A DNA stretch of 64,000 nucleotides, taken from positions 178,803,886-178,867,885 of the forward strand of contig JBAIZL010000005.1 of the NCBI GenBank assembly GCA_036971475.1. Direction: 5' to 3'. The notes under the pieces were generated by a model. That model had not been told where the DNA came from. It searched no databases and worked only from the letters and a program-made list of their open reading frames with translations. The stretch is from Prosapia bicincta (Eukaryota; Arthropoda; Insecta; Hemiptera; Cercopidae). Below, one piece after another: positions 1-12,573 of this stretch (the first letter of the stretch is position 1; each line of letters starts with the position of its first letter). A program made the position numbers and the translations under genes.

Positions 1-1992
1 AATTTATTACTAAGCAAGTTATGACTTACTGTAGCCTCAAGTGGATTGGAATGTAGTTTTTTCAAAAATTAATACTTCTTCCTCAAAAATATTTGAGGTT
101 GATTGACCTTAGTAAAAACCTCAAATAAGTAATCAGAGCTAATTTGAATCGGGCACAGTTATGATAGTTGATTTGTTCCAATTAGTAAACCAAAACAAAA
201 ATGGTGGTCTTTTCTATTTGTATTACTTTAATCATATGTGTATGCCTACAAATAAGATCATCTGCTATGTACTGAAATTTAACTATTCAAACAGTTGTTG
301 CATTAAAATTTGTATTTCATACTTTGTGAAATTCATATGTACAGTACAGTTCAAAATTTACTTTCACTATTCTAATTAACTGTTTTAACCTTTAATAGCA
401 TGATGTAAATATATTTCATTTAAGAAAAAAGTACAGTACAGTATACTGCCTACATTACAACATTGAGAAAAAAATTGGTAATGGAGTGCTAAATGAACCC
501 TTTTTATAAACCCCTATATTTCTTTTGTACAAGATTCTATTTGATAATTATACCAGTTCATTGGAGAATGATTGCCACAAATATGTTGTCAGCTCTTTTG
601 AAATTCTCTAACTTTACCAATGACGTAAATTTTTGCTTAACATTAGGTTTTCAATTAGGAAAAGCTGACATGATAAATTAACAAAATGATACTGAACCAG
701 GAAAATGACAAACTAACATATACATTACTGAGAGGTTTTTATATATCTACTGTTTCTCAGAAAGATGAATCCTAACATAAACTGTAAAATAGGTACCGAT
801 TACTGGCATTTCTAATTATTGTCTTTCTGATCAACAATGCCCAACTAAAAATTAAATAGTTTCAAAATACTTAAAGGAATTTAATAAAATGTAACACAAC
901 ACTTGAAAGTAAATTTTTATCAGACATATATTTATTGTGTAATAATTATTAATAATTAACAACAAAAAATTATAATCAAATAAACTAGAAATATCACCAT
1001 AAACAAAGCAATAAGTTAATTATAAAGAATACAAAGAAAAACATAGGTCTCATTGGGTAAAACGCGCAACAGGTAGCTCAAGTAAAAACATTATTTGGAA
1101 ATAAGTAACTGGTTTAGAATTTGTAGACTTAACATAAATTTGTGTTTAAAATATAATACTAGTAACACTAAATACAGCAAATCTATATTTTAAAACTACA
1201 AAATTAAAATTATTTTCATAAGATTTTACTAAAATTAACATAGAATAACTAAAATCATAACAATTTTACTATTTTAAAGACACTGATCTTACCCTTCTTT
1301 ATATTTTGGGTTATAAATAATATGAATTGATCAACTTTAATAGAAAAGTTTTTGGTTACTAACAAATATTTTGTTAATCACTTAAACAATCGTGATCACT
1401 ATTGTTTAAGTGATTAATAAGATTCACCGAATGTAATGGACTATAAAATTCAAGAAATATTTTGTATTTGGTAGTTGATATTTCATTAGATATAGTTATT
1501 ACTCACTCAGTATTAAAACAAAAATTTAATAAAAGTTTACTATTTGTTTTCTATCAAGTATATTTCAATAAAACTTTGATTAAGTATTGCTTTTTTTTAA
1601 CCATTAGTTTCTGTTAACCATAAATAGTGAAAGCAATATAAAAATTTTAATCAGACTGCACTGATGCTAATAAAAGATTTAGTTCAGTTCATAGTAAAAA
1701 AAACAAACTATTAATCAGTCGGTTTAATGTGACTCAGATTCCTCTACTACTCTGCAAGATACAGAATATTATCGAACTGAAATCTCATGCCCAGAAGAGA
1801 ATAACGAAATATTTTTAAACTCAATACCCTCTTTATAATAATAAGTTAAATAAATACACTTTTTAACATACTATATTTCTATACTACTGTAAATATTTTT
1901 CAGTTATTTAATACAAATTTGTTTTTTTATTGCAAATGAGTGTAAATTAATGTTTTTATCAATAATAGAGCCAATTAATTTTTATTTATAGT
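1..1992. other. AT-rich non-coding flank
   Basis: I see no gene. The stretch is very AT-rich with only short chance open frames lacking recognisable motifs. The one structured item is the short inverted repeat listed at 1374. Confidence 0.6.
1374..1417. repeat. Short inverted repeat, 17-bp arms
   Basis: Arms reading TTAATCACTTAAACAAT and its complement flank a loop of about 10 bases. It could be a small foldback relic or a chance palindrome; no coding sequence or target duplication was recognised around it. Confidence 0.6.
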
Positions 1993-1996
1993 TTAA

Positions 1997-3267
1997 CCTT
2001 CGAGAGGGTGCATAGAGTTTCAAACAGGAGTTTATTCCGCACAAAAACCGTTCAAAATTTAAACAATTTTTGTTTTTCTATTTGGGTGACTTCAAAATTA
2101 AATACTATATAAATACATTCTAAACAATTTTAAAAATCATTAATGTACAATTTTGAATTTCTAAACGTCATATTTTTAAAATTATTTTGATATGTTAAAA
2201 CGTGTAAGCTATGAATACTAGATCACTGTTTTCATTACGGGAAAGGTGTTTGCGAGTTATTTTTTTATAATAAAGTAATTCAACATCTAAACAAAAACTA
2301 TTGTATTGTGATAGTACATATAAAAATATAAAGTTAATTATTTAATGAAAAATAAGTGAAAATTTTTTGAAAAAATTTAGTGAAAATAAGGAATGTTTGA
2401 ATTCAAATATATAACCCTACAAATTAGTGGATGAAAAAAATATTGGCTTTATAACACACAGGTTCTAGTGTTAAATAAAACTAGCAAATATTTACAGATT
2501 TTGTTGAAGAAACATCTCAATAATTGTCACCACTAGTGTAGCATGAACATGACCCATTCTCTTGAGAATTATGTTTCTTCTTGCTGTCTTCATTTGCCTT
2601 ACTGGTTCAGTATACCACAGCATTTTTCGGTTTTTGCTACAGAAATTCTTCTTTTCCATTGTCAAACTGTACTGTAACCAGTTTCTGTCTAATTTTTAGC
2701 TGGATTTTCTCTAAACTGTCAAAATCTGACATTTCAACAAATTGATCATTTTCAGATTGTTTGTATTCATTTGTATCATTTTCAATTTCATTGGCTTCTT
2801 CATCAAGTTCATCATCTGACAGAGACTTGTTTACATCAGAATCATTAAAAAGCTGTCTAACAAAATTTCGACACTACTACGAATTCTCTCCTCTTCAAAA
2901 GGAACAACAATAAAATGTGAAACCTACATACTTGTAGGTTAAACGCCATACAACACTAAAATAATAATAACAACAAAAACAGTAATAATTTAACTCCATA
3001 AAGTCTTTTGTAATATAAAAAACGCACAAATAACATACACAAAAGGGCGTTTACTGACAAAACCTTCGCAATCTGACCACCCGTGACAAAGATTAAATTC
3101 ACACTAATGCTACGAGGAAAAAATTAACAAAAATAGGTTGGGCCGTTTTCTAGAATGCAGGTTGTGAAGTAACGAGCCGGAAATAAACTTCTGATAACTG
3201 GAAGGACGTTTTCTAAACAAATAATAATATGTGCGGAAAAACACTCTACATGCGCCCTCTTCGAAGG
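1997..3267 (-). mobile_element. piggyBac-like element, internally deleted
   Basis: Both ends carry TTAA (1993-1996 and 3268-3271), the target duplication diagnostic of piggyBac elements. The inverted termini begin CCTTCGA and stay similar for about 40 bp, ending in TTCCGCACA. On the minus strand around 2850-2530 an interrupted frame gives an acidic stretch with VRQLFNDSDV and LSDDELDEEANE, which resembles the acidic N-terminus of piggyBac transposases. Stops interrupt it and no DDD catalytic domain is seen in 1.27 kb, so this is a non-autonomous relic. It lies beyond the 3' end of kintoun. Confidence 0.7.
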
Positions 3268-3271
3268 TTAA

Positions 3272-5099
3272 GGATATTTTTCCTAATGTATTTCAGACAG
3301 CCGTCTATTTGCATAATCAACATGCCCTTAGCACCAGCAATTATGTTTAATCAAAGTTTTAACTAAATTGTTTTCAAAAGAGCACATACAGAGAGTTTAG
3401 ATTATGTCTATAAGGTGAAAAATTTATAAAAATAATGAAATTTTGTCATTCTGCTATGAGGTTATAATTTTGAATTTGTTAACCAAATGAATGATATTAA
3501 TAATGAAAAGATTGTAAATACTTGATTTCCAAAAATAACTCTGTACAAATGCCGCATTAAACATACAATAGCTTCTTCTGAAAACATTTTCCTACCTTCA
3601 AAAATAAAAGTATTAAATAAAATTACAAATATTACTATCCACTATTTTTTAAAGAAAGTAAATTTTTTCCAAATTGGTCGAAACATGGCAAAGTTTTCAC
3701 TATATTACAATAGCAATAATAAAAATTTAACCTGCGCATTCTGTTCTAGTAAATATATATCTTTACACCATAATATTGAAGACTTATTTGGCTTTTTCAT
3801 GCCATCAGACATCCAAGAAAATATTACAATACAAAAAATGTTTGGATCACACATTTTTACTCATCAAAACATTCCTATTTTTGTAGTCTTTTTGTGTTAA
3901 AAGTAAAATTTTTATGTAAAAAAAAATAATTCATGGATATTTTTAAACATATTTATTACATTCAACTTACTACTAAAACTATTAATTTTTTTATTTCAAT
4001 GCATATAAATTTAGTTCCCAAACTCTGAAGTTTGTCTATATTGAGTTAAAATTAACCCACTTATAATTTCTTTCCATAATTTTATTGTTGTTAAATTCAG
4101 TTGAAACTTCAGTTTTACCATAAAATGTCTACTCACTTATGTGATTCATGTACCAGCTAGATATAGATTTTTTTTTTCAGAGCTTGACCATGATTCAAAA
4201 TATTTAATATTTTAAAAACTGCAATAAAATTGTATATAAAACAAATTCAAAATAACTTTCAAACAGTTAAAGATAACACATTAGGTAACAACTAAACATT
4301 ATTATAAAAATGGCTAATGGAAATGGAAAGCTGTAAATGTTTTCTCAAAAAAAAACATTCACATAAAGACTTATTTAAAAAAGCATAAAACATAAAACGT
4401 AATGGTTGACTTTTATTAAAAGTTTATTTTAGGAACATTTGGATGAAGTATGTTACAGAATAATCCCATTTCCGACCATTTCTTAAAGCTTTTTTGTAAA
4501 CTTTATATCACATGAGGTGTTTATTTACTTTTTTGTAACCAAATGAAATATGTTGCAAAGCTTGAACCTGTTATTTCAGTGCTGAAGTTCAAAACGATTT
4601 AAACACATTTTTTCTTGAGTATAATATTCCTCCTGGTTCTGGTTATATATATGCACATCTTGGCTTTGCAACAGCAGTCAGAATAAACTAGTTGAAACTT
4701 GCAGTTTTTGTGTTGTACAACTTCAGATTTTTTTGTCTAAATTACTACTTTTTCTATCAGTTGGCAAAAAAAACTACTTACCAAAATTATTAAACTAGTT
4801 TAATTCAGGTAACATTATGTCTTCTGTAAATTTTTAAACATACTCTATACCTAGAATTCTCAATCTTTTAGGCATTTTTTAAAAACACTGACATGAAGTT
4901 ATGCCCCCTCCCATTATATTTGATCCAGAATAGCAATCTGTGTATAAAATTGAAGCCAGTTAGATCATTTAAACCCTAGATGATTCTGTTTAATTTTTAA
5001 TACAAATATTTATGTAATATAATAAATATATTTAACTCTACAAACCAATAATACCTGTTGCAAACCTACAGTGATAAACTTGATTTGGGCCTTGCATAT

Positions 5100-5102
<3 letters not shown>
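3272..5102. other. AT-rich non-coding sequence
   Basis: No gene or terminal-repeat element was recognised here. Short open frames have no family signature. The stretch ends at a long TA dinucleotide array. Confidence 0.5.

Positions 5103-5176
<74 letters not shown>
5103..5176. repeat. (TA)n microsatellite
   Basis: About 37 uninterrupted TA units. A PLE-tail fragment abuts its right edge, the arrangement seen at most long TA arrays in this window. Confidence 0.95.
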
Positions 5177-5179
<3 letters not shown>

Positions 5180-5342
5180 ATTTCATTCTCTCATATTTCT
5201 TTTTGTGTTTTCTCTTCGATTGACAAATACCACTGTGTGGTTGAAATATATCATTGTTTAAGTGCTTTTATGTGTTTCTATTTTAAAACTACAGAGTGGA
5301 CTCTGTCAGTCTCCTAGTCCAAAAAATCTAAATAATCTTTAC
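5177..5342 (+). mobile_element. Penelope-like element tail fragment
   Basis: From about 5233 the sequence shares with 35605-35704 the string ending CAGTCTCCTAGTCCAAAAAA, which closes several PLE tails just before (TA)n here. A degenerate hammerhead-like motif precedes it at about 5219-5255: TTGACAA in place of CUGANGA, an ACCAC/GTGGT hairpin, then GAAATAT. No coding part remains. Confidence 0.5.
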
Positions 5343-5367
5343 CAACCAAAACTAACACATATATATA

Positions 5368-5447
5368 TATATTACACTTTTGCTATTACTTGCTATCAGA
5401 CTTTTTGTTAACTAAAAGTCTGATAGCAAGTAATAGCAAAAGTGTAA
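5368..5447. repeat. Near-perfect palindrome, about 36-bp arms
   Basis: The arm ACACTTTTGCTATTACTTGC and following bases is repeated in inverse orientation about a centre near 5409. It sits between TA-rich tracts and resembles the inverted PLE-tail pairs elsewhere, but I cannot match it to a specific element. Confidence 0.75.
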
Positions 5448-5524
5448 CAAGAATTAACAACCAGCTCTTCATGAACAGCAACAAGATTTCGATATATATA
5501 TAATTATTATATTAGATAATTATT

Positions 5525-5568
5525 TTCCTGAAGATGCTGGTACTATTTTATCGGCGAAAAGCTTTGAA
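5525..5568 (+). ncRNA. Hammerhead ribozyme motif (type I, palindromic stem III)
   Basis: The core CTGAAGA (5528-5534) is followed by a stem II of GCTGG/TCGGC (two wobble pairs), then GAA and palindrome AAGCTT, then T and GAA. The bases TTC before the core pair with GAA after the predicted cleavage position (between 5565 and 5566). All conserved hammerhead positions are present. Stem III is only a 6-bp palindrome, so activity would probably need a dimer. The same AAGCTTT layout recurs at 14.2 and 21.2 kb, marking one repeat family. Confidence 0.65.
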
Positions 5569-5629
5569 TTTATAAATATATTCATTAAAAGTATTCTTGT
5601 TTTTGAAATATTTGAAATTTATTAATTAT

Positions 5630-8537
5630 ATATATACATAATTTTAATTAATGCATAACATAATATATATTTGTTACACCCTAATGTAAATTACAACCTA
5701 TTTGTCCTTGAGCACAGAGACCATAACTGAATAACAAGGCTCTATCATTGCTAGACATTCTACAAAAACCAATAAGGTAATACAGTATGGAAATGTCATT
5801 TCAGTTTACCCACCGGTACATCTAAGTGAGGGTACACACCTCTCAACTGTAGGCAGTTTCAGTACACTTATACATGCCTTCCTGAAAATCTTCTACATCA
5901 AGGGGCCTTCCCATTTGAGATCCCCTGCTCTAAATAACACCATAAATTAAACATATTAACATAGTACCATAGCTTTTTTTAACATTCATTAAATTAATAT
6001 TTTATTTTAACTATAATATGTGATTTTTTACGATTTGATTACATAGTCAAATATTATAAGGTTTATAATAAATTAAATTAGTTATGCTTTATTCATGGTT
6101 AATTATTTGATAGTTTACTTATTTCTTTTATTACCAGATAATTGTAATTAATTTACAAACTGTGTATTTGTCTTGAATTAAAGCTTTATATAAAGTACTA
6201 CTCAATGTTACAATTGTTACTAAACAATAAACTAAACACCCAATAAGAGTTCCAAGTATTTGATACATAATTAATTAAAACATTTCCAATTTGAATATAT
6301 CCAAATTTAAAGATTTTGAATCACATTCTTAAATACTACCACTTAAAACTTACTACCACTAAAAACCTACTACCACTATACTTTAAAAGTTGTGTGATAA
6401 ACTTTTACATATTTATGAAAAGGTTCCATATTCTATATTGATTTTAAAATGTGTAGAAATTGCATTATTGCTTCATTATTTGTACGAAGTGTATTGTATT
6501 AATGCATTAGATACAATTTGCATAAAATATAATGCTACCGCCTAACCCAAGACTATAGCTTTGCAGAGAACTGTACAATTAAGCTTTTTAGAAATTATGT
6601 TTTCATAAAGAACTGCAATATATTGCACTATACAAATATTAGATATATGTAAAGTGTTGATAGATTATACATTGTATTTTCCCTAAAAATTCATTTTTTA
6701 ATGACAGGTTTATTAAAAATCTCTTATCAAAGGTTACTTAGCTGTTATGGGACTTGAGGTCAAACCGCTTCTTTAATCTCTATCTGTAGCATTCAGTGCT
6801 AAAGAGAGTGTTTTAAGCAATATTTTTAAAACCTACCACCTTGTTTCACTACCTTAATACTTAGAAATTTGCCATAACTCATGATTACAACTTATTTCAG
6901 TAACAGCAAATCCAGTCAAAAGTTCCTTATTTCATCACTTGATATATTCCAGAGTAGAGACTATAAATTAATTAATGTGAGTTAAACATTATAAAAGGTG
7001 TATTTGATCAGGAAGTGTTAAAATGTAAGTTTACGCATATTTTTACCATAATATCTGAACATAAATAAACATATTCATTAATGTTACTGGCATTGTCAAT
7101 GATATGAAGGGATCTAATATCTCTTGTTCCTTTAACATACAAATCCATCATGTCAGCCATATTGTACTGTGAATAACTGATTGTATTGGCTTCTTTATTA
7201 AAATAATAGAATTTGAACCATTTGTAAAAGAAATCTGTATTAGAGGCTTTACTGAATGGCTGCTTCATGTAAAATGATGCTCTTTGAATGCCAAATTATA
7301 GAACATTCTGACAACAAAAATTTTACTAGACAAATTCCATTTGCCAGGCTTTAATTTTAAAAAGGCAAGGTTATTTCCCACGTATCTGTTAAGTGTTCGC
7401 TCAGTTTTTCCTTTTATTTTTAACCTAGCATTTTTGAAAACTTGAAAAGATTAAATTAACTGTACAATCAAGTAACCTAAATATAGTCAACTCGTGTTAA
7501 TTAGTGAGTAGATAATTCAATTTGCGAATAATTCATGGTAAAGGTGCAGTTAGATATTCTTCTGCCCTAATACAAGTTATAGGTATTTATAAGATGACAA
7601 ATAGATTCCGTAAATGTCTTAGTCATGCAACATAAACAAAATCCCCAAGAACAAATACTAGGACATTATTAAGCACATATTTATCTGTGAAATTTGACCT
7701 ATATGACTTCATCCAGCAAAAAGAGGTAAGCCAACAGTACTGTCAAAACTTGTGTTATGTATCAGGGCTGTTGGCACACTTTTTCATAAATTGAAAATCA
7801 TTATACATTTTTATTAAAAGACATTGCTCATTTAAAAAAAATACAATCCATTGGGTCAAAAATGAAAGATTAGCATAGAAAGAATTTTAAATGACAAATT
7901 TTATACTTAGACATATTCTTTTTTTTTGTAAGACATAAAAGTTTATGTTTTTAGTCTTTTGTAAATTTATAAACGCATGGTAATTTGTATGAATTTTGTG
8001 TTATAGGTTTTATATTTCAGTCAAGCTATAAAACACAAACTAGGGTTTTTGTGTGGAGTATAAACTAAGTAAACAATTTTTAATTTGTAAATTTAGTAAG
8101 TTTTAAAAAATTAAATTTCAGGTTTGGTAAGCTATTAAATAAATATTTTAGCAGTTCTTCCATAAACTATCACTTAATTTTTTTTTAAATTTTTTAATAA
8201 TGTAAAATTTATTATTTTAAAAACTACTTTCATAAATGTTTTTTGTTAAGCAATTAAAAAACAAAATATTTAAAATTACATACAATGTATAATTTGAAAT
8301 TTTATTGTCTTGACATTAGAAGTACAAACTACATGGCAGTGTAAGATATGTGCAAATATTCTACACAAAAGTGTAACATTAGTTATAATAAACTATTACA
8401 CTTAAACCATAGTTAAACATACTTGCATATTAACAAGCATAATCTAAATTTTTTGAGTTGAGTAAGGGAACAAAACTTCAACATACAAATTAGGTTACCT
8501 AAAATTACTAAGAAATAACAGAAACCACGACTCATTT
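5630..8537. other. 3' flank of kintoun, no gene seen
   Basis: AT-rich sequence with no recognisable gene. A minus-strand AATAAA (8301-8306 read in reverse) lies about 230 bases after the kintoun stop codon and is a candidate polyadenylation signal. 5690-5935 is less AT-biased but gives no domain in any frame. Confidence 0.5.
8301..8306 (-). promoter_or_regulatory. Candidate kintoun polyadenylation signal
   Basis: AATAAA on the minus strand, about 230 nt downstream of the kintoun stop. Such hexamers are frequent in AT-rich DNA, so this rests on position alone; another lies near 8206. Confidence 0.3.
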
Positions 8538-8889
8538 CTAATCACTCCCCAAAACAAGATTATTGGAAAATTGTACTTTTGCAGTGTGTGCATTTTTGCG
8601 AGCTGACTTTTTCCCTCTACGTTTATGTTTTTTAGAAGAAGCTACAAACTTATTAGATTCTTCTTTTTGCCCATCATCAGATTCAGATACATCAGACACT
8701 TCAGAAAGAGAAGTATCACTGATGTCTTGTATTACTTCTCTTTTCCATGCTTCCAACTCATCAGTTGTATCCTTTGTTTCCCCTTCAGATTCCCCACCAC
8801 TCTCACTTAGTCGTTTCTCCTTAGCTCGCTTCTTGTTTTTTGTTTTGCGCTGATTCTTTTTTCGTTGACCCAAAATACTTGATTGATAT
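8538..8889 (-). CDS. Kintoun: Kintoun / DNAAF2, exon 4 (C-terminus)
   Basis: Last coding exon, residues 689-805 of the predicted protein. The acceptor is a T-rich tract ending CAATAG at 8890; its first base completes the AG left by exon 3 to give Arg. The exon opens YQSSILGQRKKNQRK followed by a very basic KTKNKKRAKEKR stretch, the conserved C-terminal block of Kintoun proteins. It then runs through an acidic Ser-rich segment to a Lys/Arg-rich end and a TAG stop. The in-phase join to exon 3 recreates the conserved RFSDVISQQSFR...SSILGQ order seen in Kintoun orthologues. Confidence 0.9.
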
Positions 8890-10856
8890 CTATTGAAAAA
8901 AAATTCAATTGATTACTGTTACAGTAAAAATGAATATTTTTAAATGAGTAGAAAATTTAATTGTTAAGCATTGTAAACTGTATAATCATTACTATACAAT
9001 ACATTGATTACAATATAATGTAAACATGGTTGTAAGATTTAAATATAACCTGTATTTCAAGTGGTTCTTACAAAATAGGAATTATTAGTAGTCTAATTGA
9101 TCCACAACTCAAATCCCATGTTTTGAGTGAGAATAGATCAAAGCATGTGTTACAGATTGAGCTACAATTTAAATTTAAAAGAATTTTTTTACAGTTATTC
9201 ACATTACTGGTCTCCTTTTATATTAAAAATATATATCAAGAGTAAAATGACTTGAAAATGAAAATGTATGATTTGAAGATAAAAATTACATTTTGAAAAT
9301 ATGATCAAGTTGGCGATGCCTAAATTGCAAACTTCTTAATCATGAGTCAAATTAAATTATATTTGGTTTATATATATAAATTAGTATATAGTGTAACTTA
9401 ATGATATGAGGCATATTGGAAAACTTGTAACTATTGTTCAGCTATGTTAAGTTTGAAATTTTTAAATGTTAGGTTTTAAATTAAAAACCCACTAACCATA
9501 ATATAAAAATCTTTTATTTTATAAATAAATATTTTTTTATATTGTTGATCGTGGGTTTTTATTTATTTAGTTAAAACTAGTCTACAGTGCTCAAGAAACT
9601 GTGTCTAGTGCACTAGTCTACAGGGCTAATTTATTAAACACATGTAATGTCACCTTAAGATTATAAATAGTATTTTGGGACATGCTAAAACATTAGGGCG
9701 CATTTTCATTTTAAGAAGTTGAACTATTTCAGTACACAAGGGTTTAGAAAGTTAACCTATGTTAATCTCAGGAAAATTCGTTAGAATAGGGTAAAACCTT
9801 CTAGTAACTGACAAATTCAAACAGCAGAAACCTTTGCCAGAATATTCAAAAATTTCAAAATTAGATATGATTGGGTGAAACACCATAAGGGGGTATAGAA
9901 ACCTGATGTCCAAACCTAAGTACATTGACAAAAAGGGAACCAAGTTATTAACTGCAAGAGAGTACAGACGTATGTTGAGAGGGCTTGTAAACTATGTTCA
10001 AAGTTACAGTAAAGATTGGTTAATTAAAGGAATTGTTATAAAATAAATAAGAAGAGTAATGAAGGATTTTTTTAAAACAATTATTAAAAGTGATAAGAAA
10101 ATTTTTCGGTTAAAGTAATTGAAGTAACAAGGGAAGTAGCAAGTAAAGATAATTGTTGAAGGAAGTTTTATGCAGCAAGTGATACTTTTTATCTATGTGA
10201 TTCAAGTGGTGCGAATTAATATCTTGTGAGCAAAAAAAGGCAAAGAGCACCTGAAGAACTCTCAAACAGATAAGTAAAAAAACTTTCTATTAAATTTAAT
10301 TGTTTTATCAGCTAAACAGAAAACATTTTAGTCATTTTTTTAAATAATGTTACATTTAATCCTTCTTAATTCTTAATCAGGTTTTTTATTACATTAACAA
10401 ACCGCTATTCAACATAAGAAAGATTCCTAAGAAGCAGCCTGTGAGATTATAAGAGCAAAGGGAAGTTTTTTATCAAATAAAAAATTTATTAAGATGGTAG
10501 AAAGACTCAAGTGTCCATAACTAATTCATTGAGTTTTGATTATTAGTCATTATGAGATCAATATTGCTATTGAGTCATTATAAGACTATTTGCAATCATA
10601 ATTTTGTCCATCTAATATATTAAATTATAATAAGACTTTTATTTAATTTAATAACATTTGATTAAATTTATTGATCAACCTAAGATGCTGTAATTTTAAT
10701 AGGTAAGTGACCTAATAATTTACATTCATTAAATTAATCTACACAAATTACAAATTAATATCATTAATCAAAATCACTAATCAAATTTTGAACTCAGTTA
10801 ATAGTAAATAACATAGCTTGAATATTTAGTTAATTAGAGCTTAGCTAGTGAGAACT
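8890..10856. other. Kintoun intron 3, 3' portion
   Basis: Intron 3 runs from 24879 down to 8890 (about 16 kb). This part is AT-rich with no recognised element. 9690-10250 has a more repeat-like texture but no terminal repeats or domains that I can identify. Confidence 0.5.
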
Positions 10857-11092
10857 ATTCACAAAGATAAAAGTCAAAATAGTGAACTCAAAATCTCACA
10901 AAAAATTAGTTTTTACTAAACACACACACTAAACTAGTTTTGGCAACAATGTGCTTGGTAAAGTTTGCTACGAGTTAGTAGTAGTCAAGCACTGAGGAAG
11001 GAGACATCGTCGCCGAAACTAGTTTGTGTGTATGTTTATTAAAAAATAATTTTTTGTGAGATTTTGAGTTCACTATTTTGACTTTTACCTTT
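10857..11092. mobile_element. Inverted PLE-tail-like pair, about 85-bp arms
   Basis: 10857-10945 is repeated in inverse orientation at 11012-11092 (shared strings include CTCACAAAAAATTA and AGTCAAAATAGTGAACTCAA). The arms flank about 65 bases that hold the 5' half of a hammerhead motif; the right arm begins with its 3' half. This is the head-to-head arrangement seen at other PLE-tail loci here. Confidence 0.65.
10989..11028 (+). ncRNA. Hammerhead ribozyme motif
   Basis: Core CTGAGGA (10992-10998), stem II GG-GAC/GUC-CC with one A·G mismatch and loop AUC, then GAA, palindrome ACTAGT, T, and TGT. Stem I pairs GCA (before the core) with TGU, including one G·U. It is antisense to the kintoun pre-mRNA. 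The core fits the family consensus; the short stem III again suggests a dimer-dependent ribozyme. Confidence 0.6.
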
Positions 11093-11561
11093 ATAGCTTG
11101 AATAATTATACATAAATTTACTTAAAATTAAAGGTGCTGGATGTAATTCATAACTTCTTTAATACATATAGAGAAACAATTATCTTTATAATAGATGCAA
11201 CTAGTAATCCATTGTTAAAGTTTGTTTCTGTAAATTGGATGATTTTTATTTTCACAGCCCATTGAATGTATATTGTTGTTATATGTGTAAGAAATTATTT
11301 TTGTGATTAAAATATTAAAAAAGAAATTTCTGTATAAAAAAAATTGCAATGAAAAACGAATAATTTTTATGTAGGCTAAGTGATGTTAATAGTCAAGAAT
11401 ATACATCTTATCATGAAACTTATGGAGCAATGCATGGCAAACAACACCCAACAACACTGTACTCATATCTATTGCAAATCACATACGCAATTTTATTAAC
11501 TCATGTTTTCTAATTAAACCAACTGATTTGGGATTTTTTAATGCTATGAGTAAAGATATTA

Positions 11562-12571
11562 CAGTAAAACCTCTCATATCTTGATCAATGTGGTGGCACC
11601 CCAATCTGGATAACAAAAACTTTGGATATGGGAGGGGTATGTAATGATGTATGTTTGCACTATATAATCACATCCCTTCCAAATGGAAGTAGATGTATAA
11701 TTCTTTTAAGTAAATAAGTACATTTATTGAAGATCGTATTATATTTTAATATCAATATATAGAACTGAACATACAACCTAGTAACATGCATATATGTACA
11801 GTCCCTTAATATTACACTGTACATATGTATGTACATTAATTATCAGTTTTGGGGTAAAAAAGATGTAATGGCGGTTTGCTTGTTTCGTTGAACACGTTAT
11901 CTTTGATGAAATATCCCTCCATCTTCAAAAGAGTAGATAATCGGCTGCTTCATCTTATTGTTCGACATACTCAATCATGTGGTCAAATCCCTGGAAAGAC
12001 AGAAACTGGCTGTGTACTCACTAAGCCTATAATACAGTAGTAAACCCATGAACTTCATCCACTTTCATCCATTCATTCATGCCAACACATGTCTTCACAA
12101 CTAGGAATGTTTCGGAGAAGATTGCCAATTTCTTCATTAGTTTCACTAATAAGGTTTTTTGTTTTTAATATATTTCACCTCATTAAAACAATCCCCTCAT
12201 TGTTTGTGTTATTCTAACAGTTCTTTCCATGATTTAACTAGTGTTATCGACCTGATTACAGTCCATACTGTAGCAATCCATAAGGCTACATCTAGCAAGT
12301 CTACGTTTTTTAGGCACTCGGAAACATTTCTTCTCGCATTCATACCCGAGATTTTAACTGTTACAGTTTGGCAATATGACAATCTGGAGGGCACTAATGA
12401 ACCTGAACGACATGAAGATTCGAACACAACTGGTTGAGTCAGGAAAGAACAAAGAACCGACTGCTGGTTCCTGAGAACTGGCCCAACAGAAAGGAGTCTT
12501 GCGGAATAGTTACTATTTATTTTAATATTACATCCTGATATCTGAGTTTCCGGGTATGAGAGGTTTTACTG
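11562..12571 (-). mobile_element. Tigger/pogo-like DNA transposon remnant
   Basis: The ends CAGTAAAACCTCTCAT and its inverse form terminal inverted repeats flanked by TA (11560-11561 and 12572-12573), the Tc1/mariner target duplication. On the minus strand at about 12427-12209 the frame gives NVDLLDVALWIATVW and ITLVKSWKELL, which resembles the segment after the DDE domain in pogo/Tigger/Jerky-type transposases. The remaining 1.0 kb is full of stops. This is a decayed, internally deleted copy in kintoun intron 3. Confidence 0.7.
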
Positions 12572-12573
12572 TA

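Noticed and set aside
5058..5261. Open frames made of alternating Tyr-Ile (also at 17698, 20420, 27584, 35588)
   Set aside because: These are translations of (TA)n microsatellites, not genes.
7008..7268. 86-codon minus-strand frame downstream of kintoun
   Set aside because: No motif, AT-driven composition, no splice or promoter support.
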